From: CBDFKU01 sp965248975
GTDB taxonomy: Bacteria; Chloroflexota; Dehalococcoidia; Lucifugimonadales; JAGWBF01
NCBI GenBank assembly: GCA_965248975.1
Contig: CBDFKU010000012.1
Coordinates: 1-64,000 of the forward strand
DNA: 64,000 nucleotides
Reading direction: 5' to 3'
Position numbers and translations under genes: made by a program. Below, piece by piece: positions 9,050-17,068 of this stretch; position 1 is the stretch's first letter; every line of letters begins with the position of its first letter. A model generated the notes under the pieces. It had not been told where the DNA came from, ran no database searches, and was given only the letters and a program-made list of their open reading frames with translations.

Positions 9050-9287
9050 CCCGGGTTCCCCGGCGTCACGGCGGCAGGACCGTCCTGACCTGGGCAGGCA
9101 TGTTCCCGGTAGCGCGGGAACCGATCGCTGGCAGTATGTCGGCTGCGATAGTTCGAGAGACGGTGGTCACGATCTCGTCCCATCCGGCGATACTACACCT
9201 TAGGGACCATGACGTACAGCCTGACCGGGGGCGAACCCAGCCCCTTTGATCTTCGGCAGGGAGCCTTTAAGGATCACTGCTAGGAGC

Positions 9288-9322
9288 GCCGAGGTCGCAG
9301 AGAAAACCTCGGCGTTCTCTGC
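9288..9322. repeat. Interleaved double palindrome
   Basis: Four 8-mers lie in the order A-B-A'-B' with single-base gaps: GCCGAGGT (9288-9295), GCAGAGAA (9297-9304), ACCTCGGC (9306-9313), TTCTCTGC (9315-9322). As RNA this is an H-type pseudoknot or two exclusive hairpins. The sequence resembles the common 'CGCAGAG...CTCTGC' dispersed repeats of many genomes. The flanks (9050-9287 and 9323-9468) hold no gene I can support. Confidence 0.65.
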
Positions 9323-9468
9323 AGTAAAATCGAGGTATCGGAGCTGAAAACAAAAAGATCCTACGACCGGAATCCGGTGGCTGCCACCCATGGCTTTTTA
9401 TGATACAGTACCTACAAACGGTTCAGTGCCCGCCTAGCCGGTGGGAACGGCGTACGGGAGGCTCAGAA

Positions 9469-10509
9469 GTGACGACACACACGGAACGGTCGAAGCAGGT
9501 GGAGACCAGCGATACCATCGAGGCCATAGAGGAGTGCCACCGCCTGGGTTGGACCGACGGTCTGCCGGTGATTCCTCCCGCCGACTACAAAGTCCGGGAG
9601 ATGCTGGACCACGTGGGTCTGAAGGGGGATGAATCCCTCCTGGAGATGTCCGTGCGGCGTCGGGTGCTGACCGCGGAGAATGCCGCGGCCTGCGCGGTCA
9701 TGGCCGGCTGCCTACCCGAGTACTTCCCGATACTGGTCACCATCCTAAAGGCCCTGGACGAAGAGAACAACATGGTCCACAACGTGTGCGCGTCGACCGG
9801 CTCGCCGGTGCCCATTATGGTGATCAACGGGCCGGTCCGAGAGCGGGTGGGAATCAACTGCCGCGAAGGACTCTTAGGACCGGGCAGCCGCGCCAATGCC
9901 AGCATTGCCCGGACCCTCCAGCTGATCTTCATCAACGGCTTCGACGCCCGCCCCGGTCTGATGGACCGGGCCACCATGGGGGACCCGGGCAGGTTCAGCA
10001 TGGTTTTCGGCGAAGACGAGGAGCGCAGTCCCTGGGATCCATTGCACGTGGAGCGGGGATTCAAGAGCGAAGACAGCACAGTGACGGTATGTACCGGGCG
10101 CGGGCCCGTAAACGTCACCGCGGAGAGTGCTCGGACCGTCGAGGCGGTCCTGCTGCCCTTGGCAGATACGATGACCTGCGCGGCCTGGGTGGAGAGTTGG
10201 CCCTGTCGCTGGTTGGTGATCATCGGCCAGGACCATGCTTCGATGCTAAAGGATGAAGGCTGGAGCAAGGCCGATATCAAGGCCTTCCTGGCCGAGAATG
10301 CCCGGCGGTCGGTGAAGGACCTCAAGCGCCTCGGCGCGATGGAGGGCGATGTCGGCCCCGGAGACGACTCCACCATGGTCGACGCCACCAGGGGCGTGGA
10401 AGAGATAGTTGTCGTGGCCGCTGGCGGCAGTGGCGGGCCGATAAGCTCAGTGGTCCCTCTGTCGATGTTGAGTCCTCGTACCAGGGCGATAGAGTTTACA
10501 GTAGGGTAG
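9469..10509 (+). CDS. UGSC-system partner protein, unknown function (copy 1)
   Basis: A 346-aa soluble protein I cannot assign to a named enzyme family. It is a paralogue of the protein at 23308-24366: both share GWTDGLPVIPP near residue 35, AVMAGC-PEY, a Ser-Thr-Gly segment followed by NGPVR, WxPLHVERGF and a C-terminal GGSGGP. Both sit upstream of a UGSC selenoprotein gene, which implies a functional pair. The frame extends to 9400, but GTG at 9469 follows GGGAGG at 7-nt spacing. The next gene starts 18 bp downstream. No signal peptide or membrane segment is seen, so a cytoplasmic location is likely. Confidence 0.75.
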   Translation: MTTHTERSKQVETSDTIEAIEECHRLGWTDGLPVIPPADYKVREMLDHVGLKGDESLLEMSVRRRVLTAENAAACAVMAGCLPEYFPILVTILKALDEENNMVHNVCASTGSPVPIMVINGPVRERVGINCREGLLGPGSRANASIARTLQLIFINGFDARPGLMDRATMGDPGRFSMVFGEDEERSPWDPLHVERGFKSEDSTVTVCTGRGPVNVTAESARTVEAVLLPLADTMTCAAWVESWPCRWLVIIGQDHASMLKDEGWSKADIKAFLAENARRSVKDLKRLGAMEGDVGPGDDSTMVDATRGVEEIVVVAAGGSGGPISSVVPLSMLSPRTRAIEFTVG

Positions 10510-10527
10510 ACAAGCTAAGGAGGAAGT

Positions 10528-11085
10528 ATGGCTACCGAGGTTAGCGTCAGGAACATTCGGCTTGTGGACCCCACCGGTGGGTATATGGACGGCGGAGAGT
10601 TCCGCCTGGCCCGCCGCCCAGCCGACCTCAACGGCAGGACCCTGGGGCTGCTGGAGAACGGCAGGCCGGCCTCTCCCGCGATCCTCAAGGAGATCGGAGA
10701 GGTCCTGGGCCGGGAGTACCGGTTGGAGCAGGTCCTCTACTTCAGCAAGCACAACTCGGCCCTGCCCACCCAGCGGGAGGTCGTGAACGCGATCCTGGAG
10801 AAGTGCGACGTGCTGGTCGTAGGGGTAGGCGATTGAGGAGGATGCAGCTCGTGCAGTGTGCACGACGGAATCGAGATGGAGAGGCTGGGGATGCCCACCG
10901 CCACCATCACCACCGACGTTTTCGACCGCACCGCCAGGGCCATGGCAAAGATGATGGGCGTGCCGGACTACGTCTACGGAATGGCCCGCCATCCCCTGGT
11001 CACCCTGACTCCGGAGGATCTGAAGGATCGCGCCCGGGAGCTGGTTGGCCAGGTTAAAGGCATCCTGCTGGAGGGGAAGGCGTAG
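10528..11085 (+). CDS. UGSC-family selenoprotein with in-frame TGA (copy 1)
   Basis: Read through the TGA at 10834-10836, this is a 185-aa protein with selenocysteine at codon 103; read as stop it would be two unlinked fragments in one frame. The motif is GDUGGCSSCSVHD, i.e. UxxCxxC, followed by MERLGMPTATI. This matches the UGSC family (seleno)proteins; UxxCxxC is also, from memory, the Sec motif of glycine- and D-proline-reductase subunits. A SECIS-like hairpin follows the TGA. Start ATG 10528 has AAGGAGGAAGT before it. The partner gene lies 18 bp upstream, so an operon is likely. Substrate is unknown. The selenocysteine machinery is not in this window. Confidence 0.85.
10834..10865 (+). 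promoter_or_regulatory. Sec codon and candidate bacterial SECIS (copy 1)
   Basis: TGA at 10834-10836 is followed 12 nt later by TCGTGCA (10849-10855), a GTG loop (10856-10858) and the perfect complement TGCACGA (10859-10865). The loop starts 19 nt after the TGA. Bacterial SECIS rules ask for a stem of at least 4 bp, a small loop with G near its 5' side and roughly 16-37 nt from UGA to the loop, all of which hold. Confidence 0.8.
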
Positions 11086-11147
11086 GGGCCGGACTTCCGG
11101 TGATTGCTTACGCCGCGGGGTGGTCGGTTGAAAAGGGTCCACCCGTG

Positions 11148-11176
11148 TTGACCCGCGCAACCAGCCTAAATATAAT
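11148..11176 (+). promoter_or_regulatory. Sigma70-type promoter for the desulforedoxin genes
   Basis: TTGACC (11148-11153), 17-bp spacer, perfect TATAAT (11171-11176). The first desulforedoxin ATG is 43 bp past the -10. This separates the small metalloprotein genes from the UGSC operon transcriptionally, at least in part. Confidence 0.7.
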
Positions 11177-11218
11177 TAAGATACAAACTACGCGATACCA
11201 CTGGGGGAACATTCGAAA

Positions 11219-11338
11219 ATGGCCAACGATACCGGCAAGAGGTATGTCTGCGGCGCGTGTGGTTCCGAGTTCATCGTGACCAAGGGCGGAACCGGGGCCA
11301 TATCTTGCTGTAGCCAGCCGATGTCACTGAAGAAGTAA
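11219..11338 (+). CDS. Desulforedoxin-like mini metalloprotein 1
   Basis: A 39-aa protein, MANDTGKRYVCGACG... to CCSQPMSLKK. Its four cysteines are arranged CxxC then CC about 16 residues later, the exact iron-binding pattern of desulforedoxin and of the N-terminal domain of desulfoferrodoxin. A rubredoxin-type Fe(Cys)4 electron carrier or a redox/oxygen-stress helper is expected. GGGGGA lies 10 nt before the ATG and a TATAAT promoter lies upstream. It is too short for most gene callers. A paralogue follows 39 bp downstream. Confidence 0.85.
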   Translation: MANDTGKRYVCGACGSEFIVTKGGTGAISCCSQPMSLKK

Positions 11339-11377
11339 TCTCGCGCTGGATCACCCCCGCGAATCCGGGAGGACTAT

Positions 11378-11521
11378 ATGTCGAATCAGCTGGGTAAGCG
11401 TTACACGTGCGCTTCCTGTGGGACCATGGTTCTTTGCACGAAGGCGGGGGAGGGTGGCATAAACTGCTGCGACGCCGATATGGAGCTGCAGGAGCCCAGG
11501 AAGCTGCCCTCGTCCGACTGA
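11378..11521 (+). CDS. Desulforedoxin-like mini metalloprotein 2
   Basis: A 47-aa paralogue of the preceding gene: LGKRYTCASCG, then GGINCCDADMEL, again CxxC...CC. The C-terminus is about 8 residues longer and hydrophilic. GGGAGG sits 6 nt before the ATG. It ends 3 bp before the stop of the convergent lexA gene. The tandem pair may form a heterodimer, since classical desulforedoxin is a homodimer (inference). Its position just downstream of a UGSC selenoprotein hints at a shared redox role. Confidence 0.85.
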   Translation: MSNQLGKRYTCASCGTMVLCTKAGEGGINCCDADMELQEPRKLPSSD

Positions 11522-11524
11522 TCC

Positions 11525-12187
11525 TTACTCCATCATCCTGATCACGCCCACCACCCTGCCCTGGACCTCCACGTTTTCCGCTGGAGAGTAGATGGGCTCC
11601 ATCAGCCGATTTGCGGGCTGAAGCCGGACTTTAGCGCCTTCCCGGTACAGATGCTTCAGCGTGGTTTCGTTCTCCAGAGTCAACCTGGCAACCACCATGT
11701 CCCCGTCCGAGGCCTGACGCCCGGGCTCCACCAGCACTACGTCTCCGTCGTTGACCAGGGCGTCTATCATTGAAGTTCCCTTGACTTTGAGGGCGTACAG
11801 GCGCCGGTGTTTTGCCAACATCTCTGGTGGAACCTCGATCGTGTCCAGGGGCTCCCCGGGCACCCATCCATCGGCATCCACCAGGGGCAGGGGTTCGCCC
11901 GCCGCGATGTAGGCCATCACTGGAACACGATTGAGGATTGGGCGGCCGCGCTGGGCCAGATCCGGCTCGTCCACGAGCTCGATTCCCCGGGCGATGTCGG
12001 GCTTGCGACGAATGTAGCCCTCCCGCTCCAGCAGTCGCAGGTTATAGTCCACAACGGAGGTGGAGCTGACGTCGCAGGCCCGCTGGATGTCCCGTACCGT
12101 AGGGGGCAGCCAGTTGTCCTGCATGAACTCCTTGATAAACTCGATCATTCGCCGCTGCCGTGCCGAAAGAGGCTTTCTCTGCTGCAT
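11525..12187 (-). CDS. lexA: LexA, SOS-response transcriptional repressor
   Basis: A 220-aa LexA: N-terminal winged helix (PTVRDIQRACDVSSTSVVDYNLRLL within residues 25-60), self-cleavage site Ala-Gly in AYIAAGEPL, catalytic Ser in GTSM and catalytic Lys in ETTLKHL. On DNA damage RecA filaments trigger autocleavage and derepression. ATG at 12187 is preferred; the open frame reaches a GTG at 12202. A candidate LexA operator, GAAC-N4-GTTT, lies 16 bp upstream, so autoregulation is likely. It converges on the desulforedoxin genes. Confidence 0.95.
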   Translation of the reverse strand: MQQRKPLSARQRRMIEFIKEFMQDNWLPPTVRDIQRACDVSSTSVVDYNLRLLEREGYIRRKPDIARGIELVDEPDLAQRGRPILNRVPVMAYIAAGEPLPLVDADGWVPGEPLDTIEVPPEMLAKHRRLYALKVKGTSMIDALVNDGDVVLVEPGRQASDGDMVVARLTLENETTLKHLYREGAKVRLQPANRLMEPIYSPAENVEVQGRVVGVIRMME

Positions 12188-12202
12188 TTCACGCCCACAC
12201 AA

Positions 12203-12214
12203 AAACGGGTGTTC
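12203..12214 (-). promoter_or_regulatory. Candidate SOS box of lexA
   Basis: On the minus strand GAACACCCGTTT, a 7/8 match to the GAAC-N4-GTTC palindrome bound by Gram-positive-type LexA. It is 16 bp upstream of the lexA ATG, a position suited to self-repression. The clade's true consensus is not known to me. Confidence 0.45.
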
Positions 12215-12371
12215 TACTGGCGAGGGTACCAGACCGCGACATCGCAGTCAATAGGTGTGTGTCCGTGGTTCAGAGACCGGCAGTTCCCAGCGCCGCAATC
12301 GGGCCAATGGTTAGGGGAGCCTCATGCCGGTTGATAATGAGGCCGATTGTTTACACTTACGATCCGGGGTG

Positions 12372-12629
12372 TCAGGAAGCTATTAGGGCGTTCAGCTTGG
12401 CCATCAGGCGGGACTTCTTGCGGGCCGCGCTATTGCGGTGCAGCACGCCCTTGCTGGCTGCGACGTCGAGGTTTCGAACTGCCAACTCCACTGCGCCCTG
12501 GGCGGCATCGAGCTCGCCGCGGCGCAGCGTGTTCGAGGCTCTGGTTACGGTGGTACGGGTAGCGCTCCGTACACGTCGATTCTGGACCTGTTTCCTCTTG
12601 GCCGATCGGGCGGTCTTTTCGCTGGGCAA
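12372..12629 (-). CDS. rpsT: 30S ribosomal protein S20
   Basis: An 85-aa, very basic, Ala/Lys/Arg-rich helical protein with the S20 pattern (SAKRKQVQNRRVRS at the N-terminus, LHRNSAARKKSRLMAKLN at the C-terminus). S20 binds 16S rRNA in the 30S body. It starts at TTG (12629) behind AGGAGGAAACCG. A non-AUG start is common for rpsT, where it limits translation and allows autoregulation. It is flanked by lexA and relA on the same strand, with separate gaps. Confidence 0.95.
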   Translation of the reverse strand: MPSEKTARSAKRKQVQNRRVRSATRTTVTRASNTLRRGELDAAQGAVELAVRNLDVAASKGVLHRNSAARKKSRLMAKLNALIAS

Positions 12630-12672
12630 CGGTTTCCTCCTGTATGATTCGGTGGTGATTGTCGGGCGGTGC

Positions 12673-14868
12673 CTATCGCGACGCAGGCACCGATCCGTCG
12701 TTGGTGCTGCGGACGGCGTTTATCACCCCGCGGACGCCCTCCAGCTTGGAGAAGAGCCGGTCGAGCTGGCCGATCCCGGTAGTGTGCAGGGTCAGGGATA
12801 CGTTAGCCGTGCCGTCATCGTTCTCGGTGGTCACCACGGAAGCGATGTTGACTCCTTGCTCGGACACCTGGGTAGTGATGTCCCTCAGCAGCCCGACTCT
12901 GTCCCATGCCTGCAGAGTGATCCTGACCGGATACATCTCCTTGGTCTGACCCCAGTCGACCTTCACCAGCCGCTCCGTCTCGTCTTCGTTGCGCAGGTTG
13001 GGGCATCTGGTCTTGTGGACCGTTACACCGTGGCCGCGGGTGATATATCCGATGATCTCCTCACCGGGAAGGGGCTCGCAGCAACGGGCTATTCTCAAGA
13101 GCAGGTCACCTACCCCCAGCACCTGGACTTCGCTGGTGGGGCTGGACAGGGGCACCGAGGGTTTGGGCTCCAGCTGGGGCTTTTCCTGTGGGGGCAGCAG
13201 CCGCGAGGCCACCTGGGTTTCGGTGATCCCCCCGGATCCCAGGGCCACCAGGAACTCATCGGTGGTCTCGTACTTCAGCAACCCGGCCACTTCGTCCTCG
13301 CCGTAGCTCAGGCTGAGGCGTTTGAGCTCCTTGCGCAAGAACTCCCGGCCCCTCAGTACGTTTGCGCCCCTCTCCTGCTTACGGAACCACTGGCGGATCT
13401 TTTCCCGGGCACTGGCCGACCGAATGTAGCCCAGGTTGGGGTTGAGCCAGTCCAGGCTGGGGCCCCTGGCAACCTTGGCGGTCAGTATCTCCACCGTGTC
13501 GCCGTTTTCTAGCTGGGAATCCAGGGGCACTAGCCTGCCGTTCACCTTGCCGCCGATGCAGCGGTGACCAAGCTCGGTGTGGATCTTATAGGCGAAGTCC
13601 AGGGGGGTTGCCCCGCTGGGCAGCTCGATGACGTCGCCCTTGGGGGTGTATACGAAGACCTGGTCGCGGAACAGATCGGTCTTGACCGACTCCAGGAACT
13701 CCTCGGCGCCGGTCACCTCCCGTTGCCACTCAAGCAGCTGCCGGAGCCAGGTCATCTTGTTCTCGAAGTGGGGGTCCCCGCTGCCGCCTTCTTTGTACCT
13801 CCAGTGCGCGGCGACCCCATACTCGGAAACGTGATGCATCTCGTAGGTCCTTATCTGGACCTCCAGGGGCGAGCCGCCTTCGCCCATCACCGTCGTGTGG
13901 AGGGACTGATAGATATTCTGCTTCGGATTGGCGATGTAATCGTCGAACTGCCCCGGTATCGGGCGCCACAGGTTGTGGACCACTCCCAGGGCGTTGTAGC
14001 AGTCGGTCTTGGTCTTCACCAGAATGCGCAGCGCGAACAGGTCGTATATCTGGCTCAGCTCCTTGCCCTCGGTGGCGTACTTCTGTATCTTGCGATAGAT
14101 GCTGTAGATGTGCTTTGGCCGGCCCATCACCTGGGCTTCCACGCTGGCCGCCTCCAGCTCCTTCTTCAAGAGCCCGGCGACCGTGAGAATGTATCCTTCC
14201 CTCTCCTCCCGCTTGACCGCCAGCATCTTGGACAGCTCCCGGTATCGGGTCGGCTCCAGGTGCCTGAAGGCCATATCCTCCAGGCGCCATTTGATCTCCC
14301 AGATGCCGAGACGGTGGGCCAGGGGTGAGTAGATGTCCAGCGTCTCCTGGGCGATGGCCCTCCTGCGGGCCGGAGACAGGGCGCCCAGCGTTCGCATGTT
14401 GTGAAGCCTGTCGGCCAGCTTGATCAGGACGACCCGGATGTCCTCGGCCATGGCTACCAGCATCTTGCGCAGGCTCTCCGCCTGGAGGTGCTCTTCCTGG
14501 AAGGTACTGGACTGCTGGGAGCCGTCCTCGGTGGCCATCTTCAGATCCATATGGGTCAGCTTGGTCACCCCGTCCACAAGCTTGGCTACATCATCCCCGA
14601 ACCGGTGCTTCAGCTCCTCGTAGGTGATGCCGCAGTCTTCTATGAGGTCGTGGAGGAGAGAGGCGGCCACCGTGGTGACGTCCAGGTGGAGGTCTGCCAG
14701 GAAGAGGGCGGTCTGCATCGGGTGCTCGATGTACGGCACACCGGAAGCCCGATTCTGGCCGTCGTGGCACTCCCGGGCGAAGGCGTAGGCGTCCTGTACC
14801 AGAGCCACTTTGTCCTCTGGGAGGTAGCTCTGGACGCGGTTCAGGAGCTCTTTCACCGCCGTGGTCAC
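12673..14868 (-). CDS. relA: RelA/SpoT bifunctional (p)ppGpp synthetase/hydrolase
   Basis: A 731-aa Rel protein. In order: HD hydrolase with HDLIEDCG (residues ~10-160), synthetase domain around EIKWRLEDMAFRHL and the Gly-rich DLFALRILV region (~200-350), TGS (VFVYTPKGDVIELPSGATPLDFA, split over ~400-460), a conserved Cys domain (IARCCEPLPGE) and a C-terminal ACT (RVGLLRDITTQVSEQGVNIASV). Both catalytic halves look intact, as in long Rel enzymes that make and degrade the alarmone. The open frame reaches 14988, but GTG at 14868 behind GGAGGTG matches the family's N-terminus. Confidence 0.95.
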   Translation of the reverse strand: MTTAVKELLNRVQSYLPEDKVALVQDAYAFARECHDGQNRASGVPYIEHPMQTALFLADLHLDVTTVAASLLHDLIEDCGITYEELKHRFGDDVAKLVDGVTKLTHMDLKMATEDGSQQSSTFQEEHLQAESLRKMLVAMAEDIRVVLIKLADRLHNMRTLGALSPARRRAIAQETLDIYSPLAHRLGIWEIKWRLEDMAFRHLEPTRYRELSKMLAVKREEREGYILTVAGLLKKELEAASVEAQVMGRPKHIYSIYRKIQKYATEGKELSQIYDLFALRILVKTKTDCYNALGVVHNLWRPIPGQFDDYIANPKQNIYQSLHTTVMGEGGSPLEVQIRTYEMHHVSEYGVAAHWRYKEGGSGDPHFENKMTWLRQLLEWQREVTGAEEFLESVKTDLFRDQVFVYTPKGDVIELPSGATPLDFAYKIHTELGHRCIGGKVNGRLVPLDSQLENGDTVEILTAKVARGPSLDWLNPNLGYIRSASAREKIRQWFRKQERGANVLRGREFLRKELKRLSLSYGEDEVAGLLKYETTDEFLVALGSGGITETQVASRLLPPQEKPQLEPKPSVPLSSPTSEVQVLGVGDLLLRIARCCEPLPGEEIIGYITRGHGVTVHKTRCPNLRNEDETERLVKVDWGQTKEMYPVRITLQAWDRVGLLRDITTQVSEQGVNIASVVTTENDDGTANVSLTLHTTGIGQLDRLFSKLEGVRGVINAVRSTNDGSVPASR

Positions 14869-15052
14869 TATAGAGGACACCTCCGGTACGCATATGATAA
14901 ACCTTCCAGTTTTGCAAGTCCAGTCCAACAGCCGCCATTCGAAACAGGGTGGCTCGACTGTACCCCGGCGGTCCTCTGTAGGATACACGCCTCGCCAGCT
15001 TTACTCGCTTTGGTCCCCTGCTGTATCCTGTTCCGGGGAGAGAGGCTGATAA

Positions 15053-16309
15053 ATGCAGTTTAAGGCGCCCAGAGGTACAACCGACCTGCTGCCGGAGCAG
15101 CAAGTGTACTGGCGCTATATCGAGGGCAAGGCCGTCGGTCTCTGCCGGAAGTACGGCTTTGTGCGACTGGACACCCCCGTGTTCGAGGATTCCGGACTGT
15201 TCGTGCGCTCTGTGGGCGAGGGCACCGACATCGTCGAAAAGGAGATGTACACCTTCGAGGACCGGGGAGGGGACCTGATCACGCTCCGCCCGGAAGGGAC
15301 GGCGCCGGTGTGCCGGGCCTATCTCGAGCACGGAATGCAGAACCTCCCTCAGCCGGTGCGGCTCTACTACTTCTGTCCCGTATACCGCTACGAGCGGCCC
15401 CAGTCGGGGCGGTATCGGGAGCATCACCAGTTCGGGGCGGAGGTCCTGGGTGACGCCGACCCCTCGGTGGACGCCGAGGTGATAGACCTGGGATGGAAGC
15501 TTACCTCGTCTCTGGGGTTGCAGGGACTTTCCCTGCTGCTGAACAGCATCGGAGACCCCCAGTGCCGTCCGGCGTACATACAAGAGCTGAAGAGCTACTA
15601 TGCCCAGCACTATGCCCGGCTATGCGATGACTGCCGTTCCCGGCTGGAACGGAACCCCCTGCGGCTCCTGGACTGCAAGCAAGAGGTTTGCCGGGGGTTG
15701 GGTGGGGAGGCCCCAAGGTCCGTAGACCACCTCTGCGCCGACTGCCAGGACCATTGGGACCGGCTGCAGCGTTACCTCGGATTGGTGGACATCCCGTACC
15801 GCATCGATCACCGGCTGGTGAGGGGGCTGGACTACTATACCCGTACGGTTTTCGAGATACAGCCAGCCCAGGAAGGGGCTCAGAGCACCATCCTGGGCGG
15901 AGGCCGCTATGACGGCTTGATGGAGCAGCTGGGCGGCCGGCCCACCCCCGGTATCGGCTTCGGCACCGGCATGGAGAGAATGGTGCTGAACCTCAAGAGA
16001 CAAGAGGTGGATGTGCCGCCCGAGCCGGCTCCCGGGTACGTCGTGGTTAACGCCGGCGAGGGAACCCGGGACGCCGCCCTTCAGATCGCCTTCCGGATAC
16101 GTCGGGATGGGCCCGGGGCCACCCTGAGTGACGGGTCCAGGAGCCTGCGGGGACAGTTCAGACAGGCCAACGCCCTGGGAGCCAGGTACGTGGTCATCGT
16201 AGGGGAAGAAGAGGTCCAGAAGGGCCAGGTGACGGTGCGGGACATGGTCGAGGGAGGCCAGGAGACGGTGCCTGCGAAAGAATTCTTCCAGGGGCTGGAT
16301 CGGGGCTAA
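15053..16309 (+). CDS. hisS: Histidyl-tRNA synthetase
   Basis: A 418-aa class II synthetase. Motif 1 region GTTDLLPEQ, motif 2 RYERPQSGRYREHHQFG, the His-specific motif LVRGLDYYTRTVFE and motif 3 GFGTGMERM are all present, followed by an anticodon-binding domain. It charges tRNA-His in the cytoplasm. ATG 15053 follows GAGAGG. The gene is divergent from relA. Length and motifs are normal. Confidence 0.96.
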   Translation: MQFKAPRGTTDLLPEQQVYWRYIEGKAVGLCRKYGFVRLDTPVFEDSGLFVRSVGEGTDIVEKEMYTFEDRGGDLITLRPEGTAPVCRAYLEHGMQNLPQPVRLYYFCPVYRYERPQSGRYREHHQFGAEVLGDADPSVDAEVIDLGWKLTSSLGLQGLSLLLNSIGDPQCRPAYIQELKSYYAQHYARLCDDCRSRLERNPLRLLDCKQEVCRGLGGEAPRSVDHLCADCQDHWDRLQRYLGLVDIPYRIDHRLVRGLDYYTRTVFEIQPAQEGAQSTILGGGRYDGLMEQLGGRPTPGIGFGTGMERMVLNLKRQEVDVPPEPAPGYVVVNAGEGTRDAALQIAFRIRRDGPGATLSDGSRSLRGQFRQANALGARYVVIVGEEEVQKGQVTVRDMVEGGQETVPAKEFFQGLDRG

Positions 16310-16324
16310 ATCACCATCACCGGA

Positions 16325-16553
16325 TCATGAACGGTTCCATTCACCAACAGCTATTCGACGGCCTATCATCTGCTCTACTTCTCGGAGCATCATGTGTAAC
16401 TGTGGGATGGAGTACTCGTCATTAGAGGGAATCGCTAAGCGATGTCGGGAGTAAACCAAACTGATGCCGGGTTCCTGAGAAAGGACCGTCGAAGCCAAAT
16501 TCACGTAACCTGCGAATAAAATCGCGACGTCTACAGGGTGTCCACCTGCTCAC
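16325..16553 (-). pseudogene. hicA: hicA toxin, broken by a 2-nt deletion
   Basis: From GTG 16553, with AGGAG 7 nt upstream and overlapping hicB, the frame reads RRDFIRRLREFGFDGPFSGTRHQF, which is HicA, then goes out of frame. The -2 register immediately continues VYSRHRLAIPSNDEYSIPQL and ends ...GRRIAVGEWNRS-stop. Family members read HQFMVY at this point, so the ATG codon has lost two bases (TTTGGTTTAC). HicA is an mRNA interferase with a dsRNA-binding fold and a catalytic His, here GTRHQF. With the shift the toxin is dead unless the base calls are wrong. Confidence 0.75.
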
Positions 16554-16803
16554 GGGTCGGCTCCTGGTTTAGATCGACGGCACCGATTAGTGGCAAAGGA
16601 TGACCCAGTTTGAGGCCTAGCAAGATCCAGTCTTCGAGGGTGGACCTTGAATCCTCCTGGCACCGACGCAACGTGGCTCCAAAAGCGAGGACTCCCATAC
16701 AGTCTGGAATACGCCCCGCGAAAGTACCGGCCTCCAACTTGTCATATTCGGCCAGAGCCATCGCCTGGTCTACATAATCGCTCAGAATGTAGCTTGTCGC
16801 CAA
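16531..16803 (-). CDS. hicB: HicB-family antitoxin
   Basis: A 90-aa HicB/UPF0150 fold: AEYDKLEAGTFAGRIPDCMGVLAFGATL, then EDWILLGLKLGHPLP, which is the typical antitoxin core. HicB binds HicA and represses its own operon. It starts at TTG 16803 with GGAGG upstream. It overlaps the decayed hicA downstream by 23 bp and another HicB-like gene upstream by 22 bp, so the three form one translationally coupled set. With hicA broken it is an orphan antitoxin. Confidence 0.75.
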   Translation of the reverse strand: MATSYILSDYVDQAMALAEYDKLEAGTFAGRIPDCMGVLAFGATLRRCQEDSRSTLEDWILLGLKLGHPLPLIGAVDLNQEPTREQVDTL

Positions 16804-17036
16804 AACACGCCTCCGTAGCTATAGGTCAAGCAAACAACCAATCGTCCCTTGGCTTCGGGGACGGTACGCCCCAGCTCCTGAGCGGTCTCGATCCACTCCT
16901 TGATGACTACCTCTACATTAGCCAGGGCCTCCTGGTAGGTTGCTCGGTCACTGGCACACCACGCCAACTCAGGAACCTCCGCGACGAAGGCTTGGTCCTT
17001 CTCGGCCCAGTAAATAATGACTTCGTACTTAAACAT
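16782..17036 (-). CDS. Second HicB-like (UPF0150) protein
   Basis: An 84-aa protein starting MFKYEVIIYWAEKDQAFVAEVPEL with a following DRATYQEALANVEVVIKEWIETA, a clear HicB-like partial RNase H fold. The usual family ending (PEAKGRL) is followed here by about 18 non-family residues that read across the next gene's ribosome binding site, so the C-terminus may be a fusion or readthrough after loss of a stop. No HicA of its own is visible. Confidence 0.7.
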   Translation of the reverse strand: MFKYEVIIYWAEKDQAFVAEVPELAWCASDRATYQEALANVEVVIKEWIETAQELGRTVPEAKGRLVVCLTYSYGGVFWRQATF

Positions 17037-17068
17037 CTTCCTTAGATTATTTTACTACACCAATAACA

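Noticed and set aside
9200..9391. 63-aa minus-strand frame with TAENAEVFSATSA
   Set aside because: It is a translation of the dispersed 'CGCAGAG' palindrome, a frequent false gene in many genomes.
10834..10836. TGA as a genuine stop giving two separate small proteins
   Set aside because: Both halves stay in one frame, match one family, and the second paralogue repeats the same TGA and hairpin geometry.
12160..13512. 450-aa plus-strand frame across lexA, rpsT and relA
   Set aside because: It runs antisense through three conserved genes and shows only codon-mirror composition.
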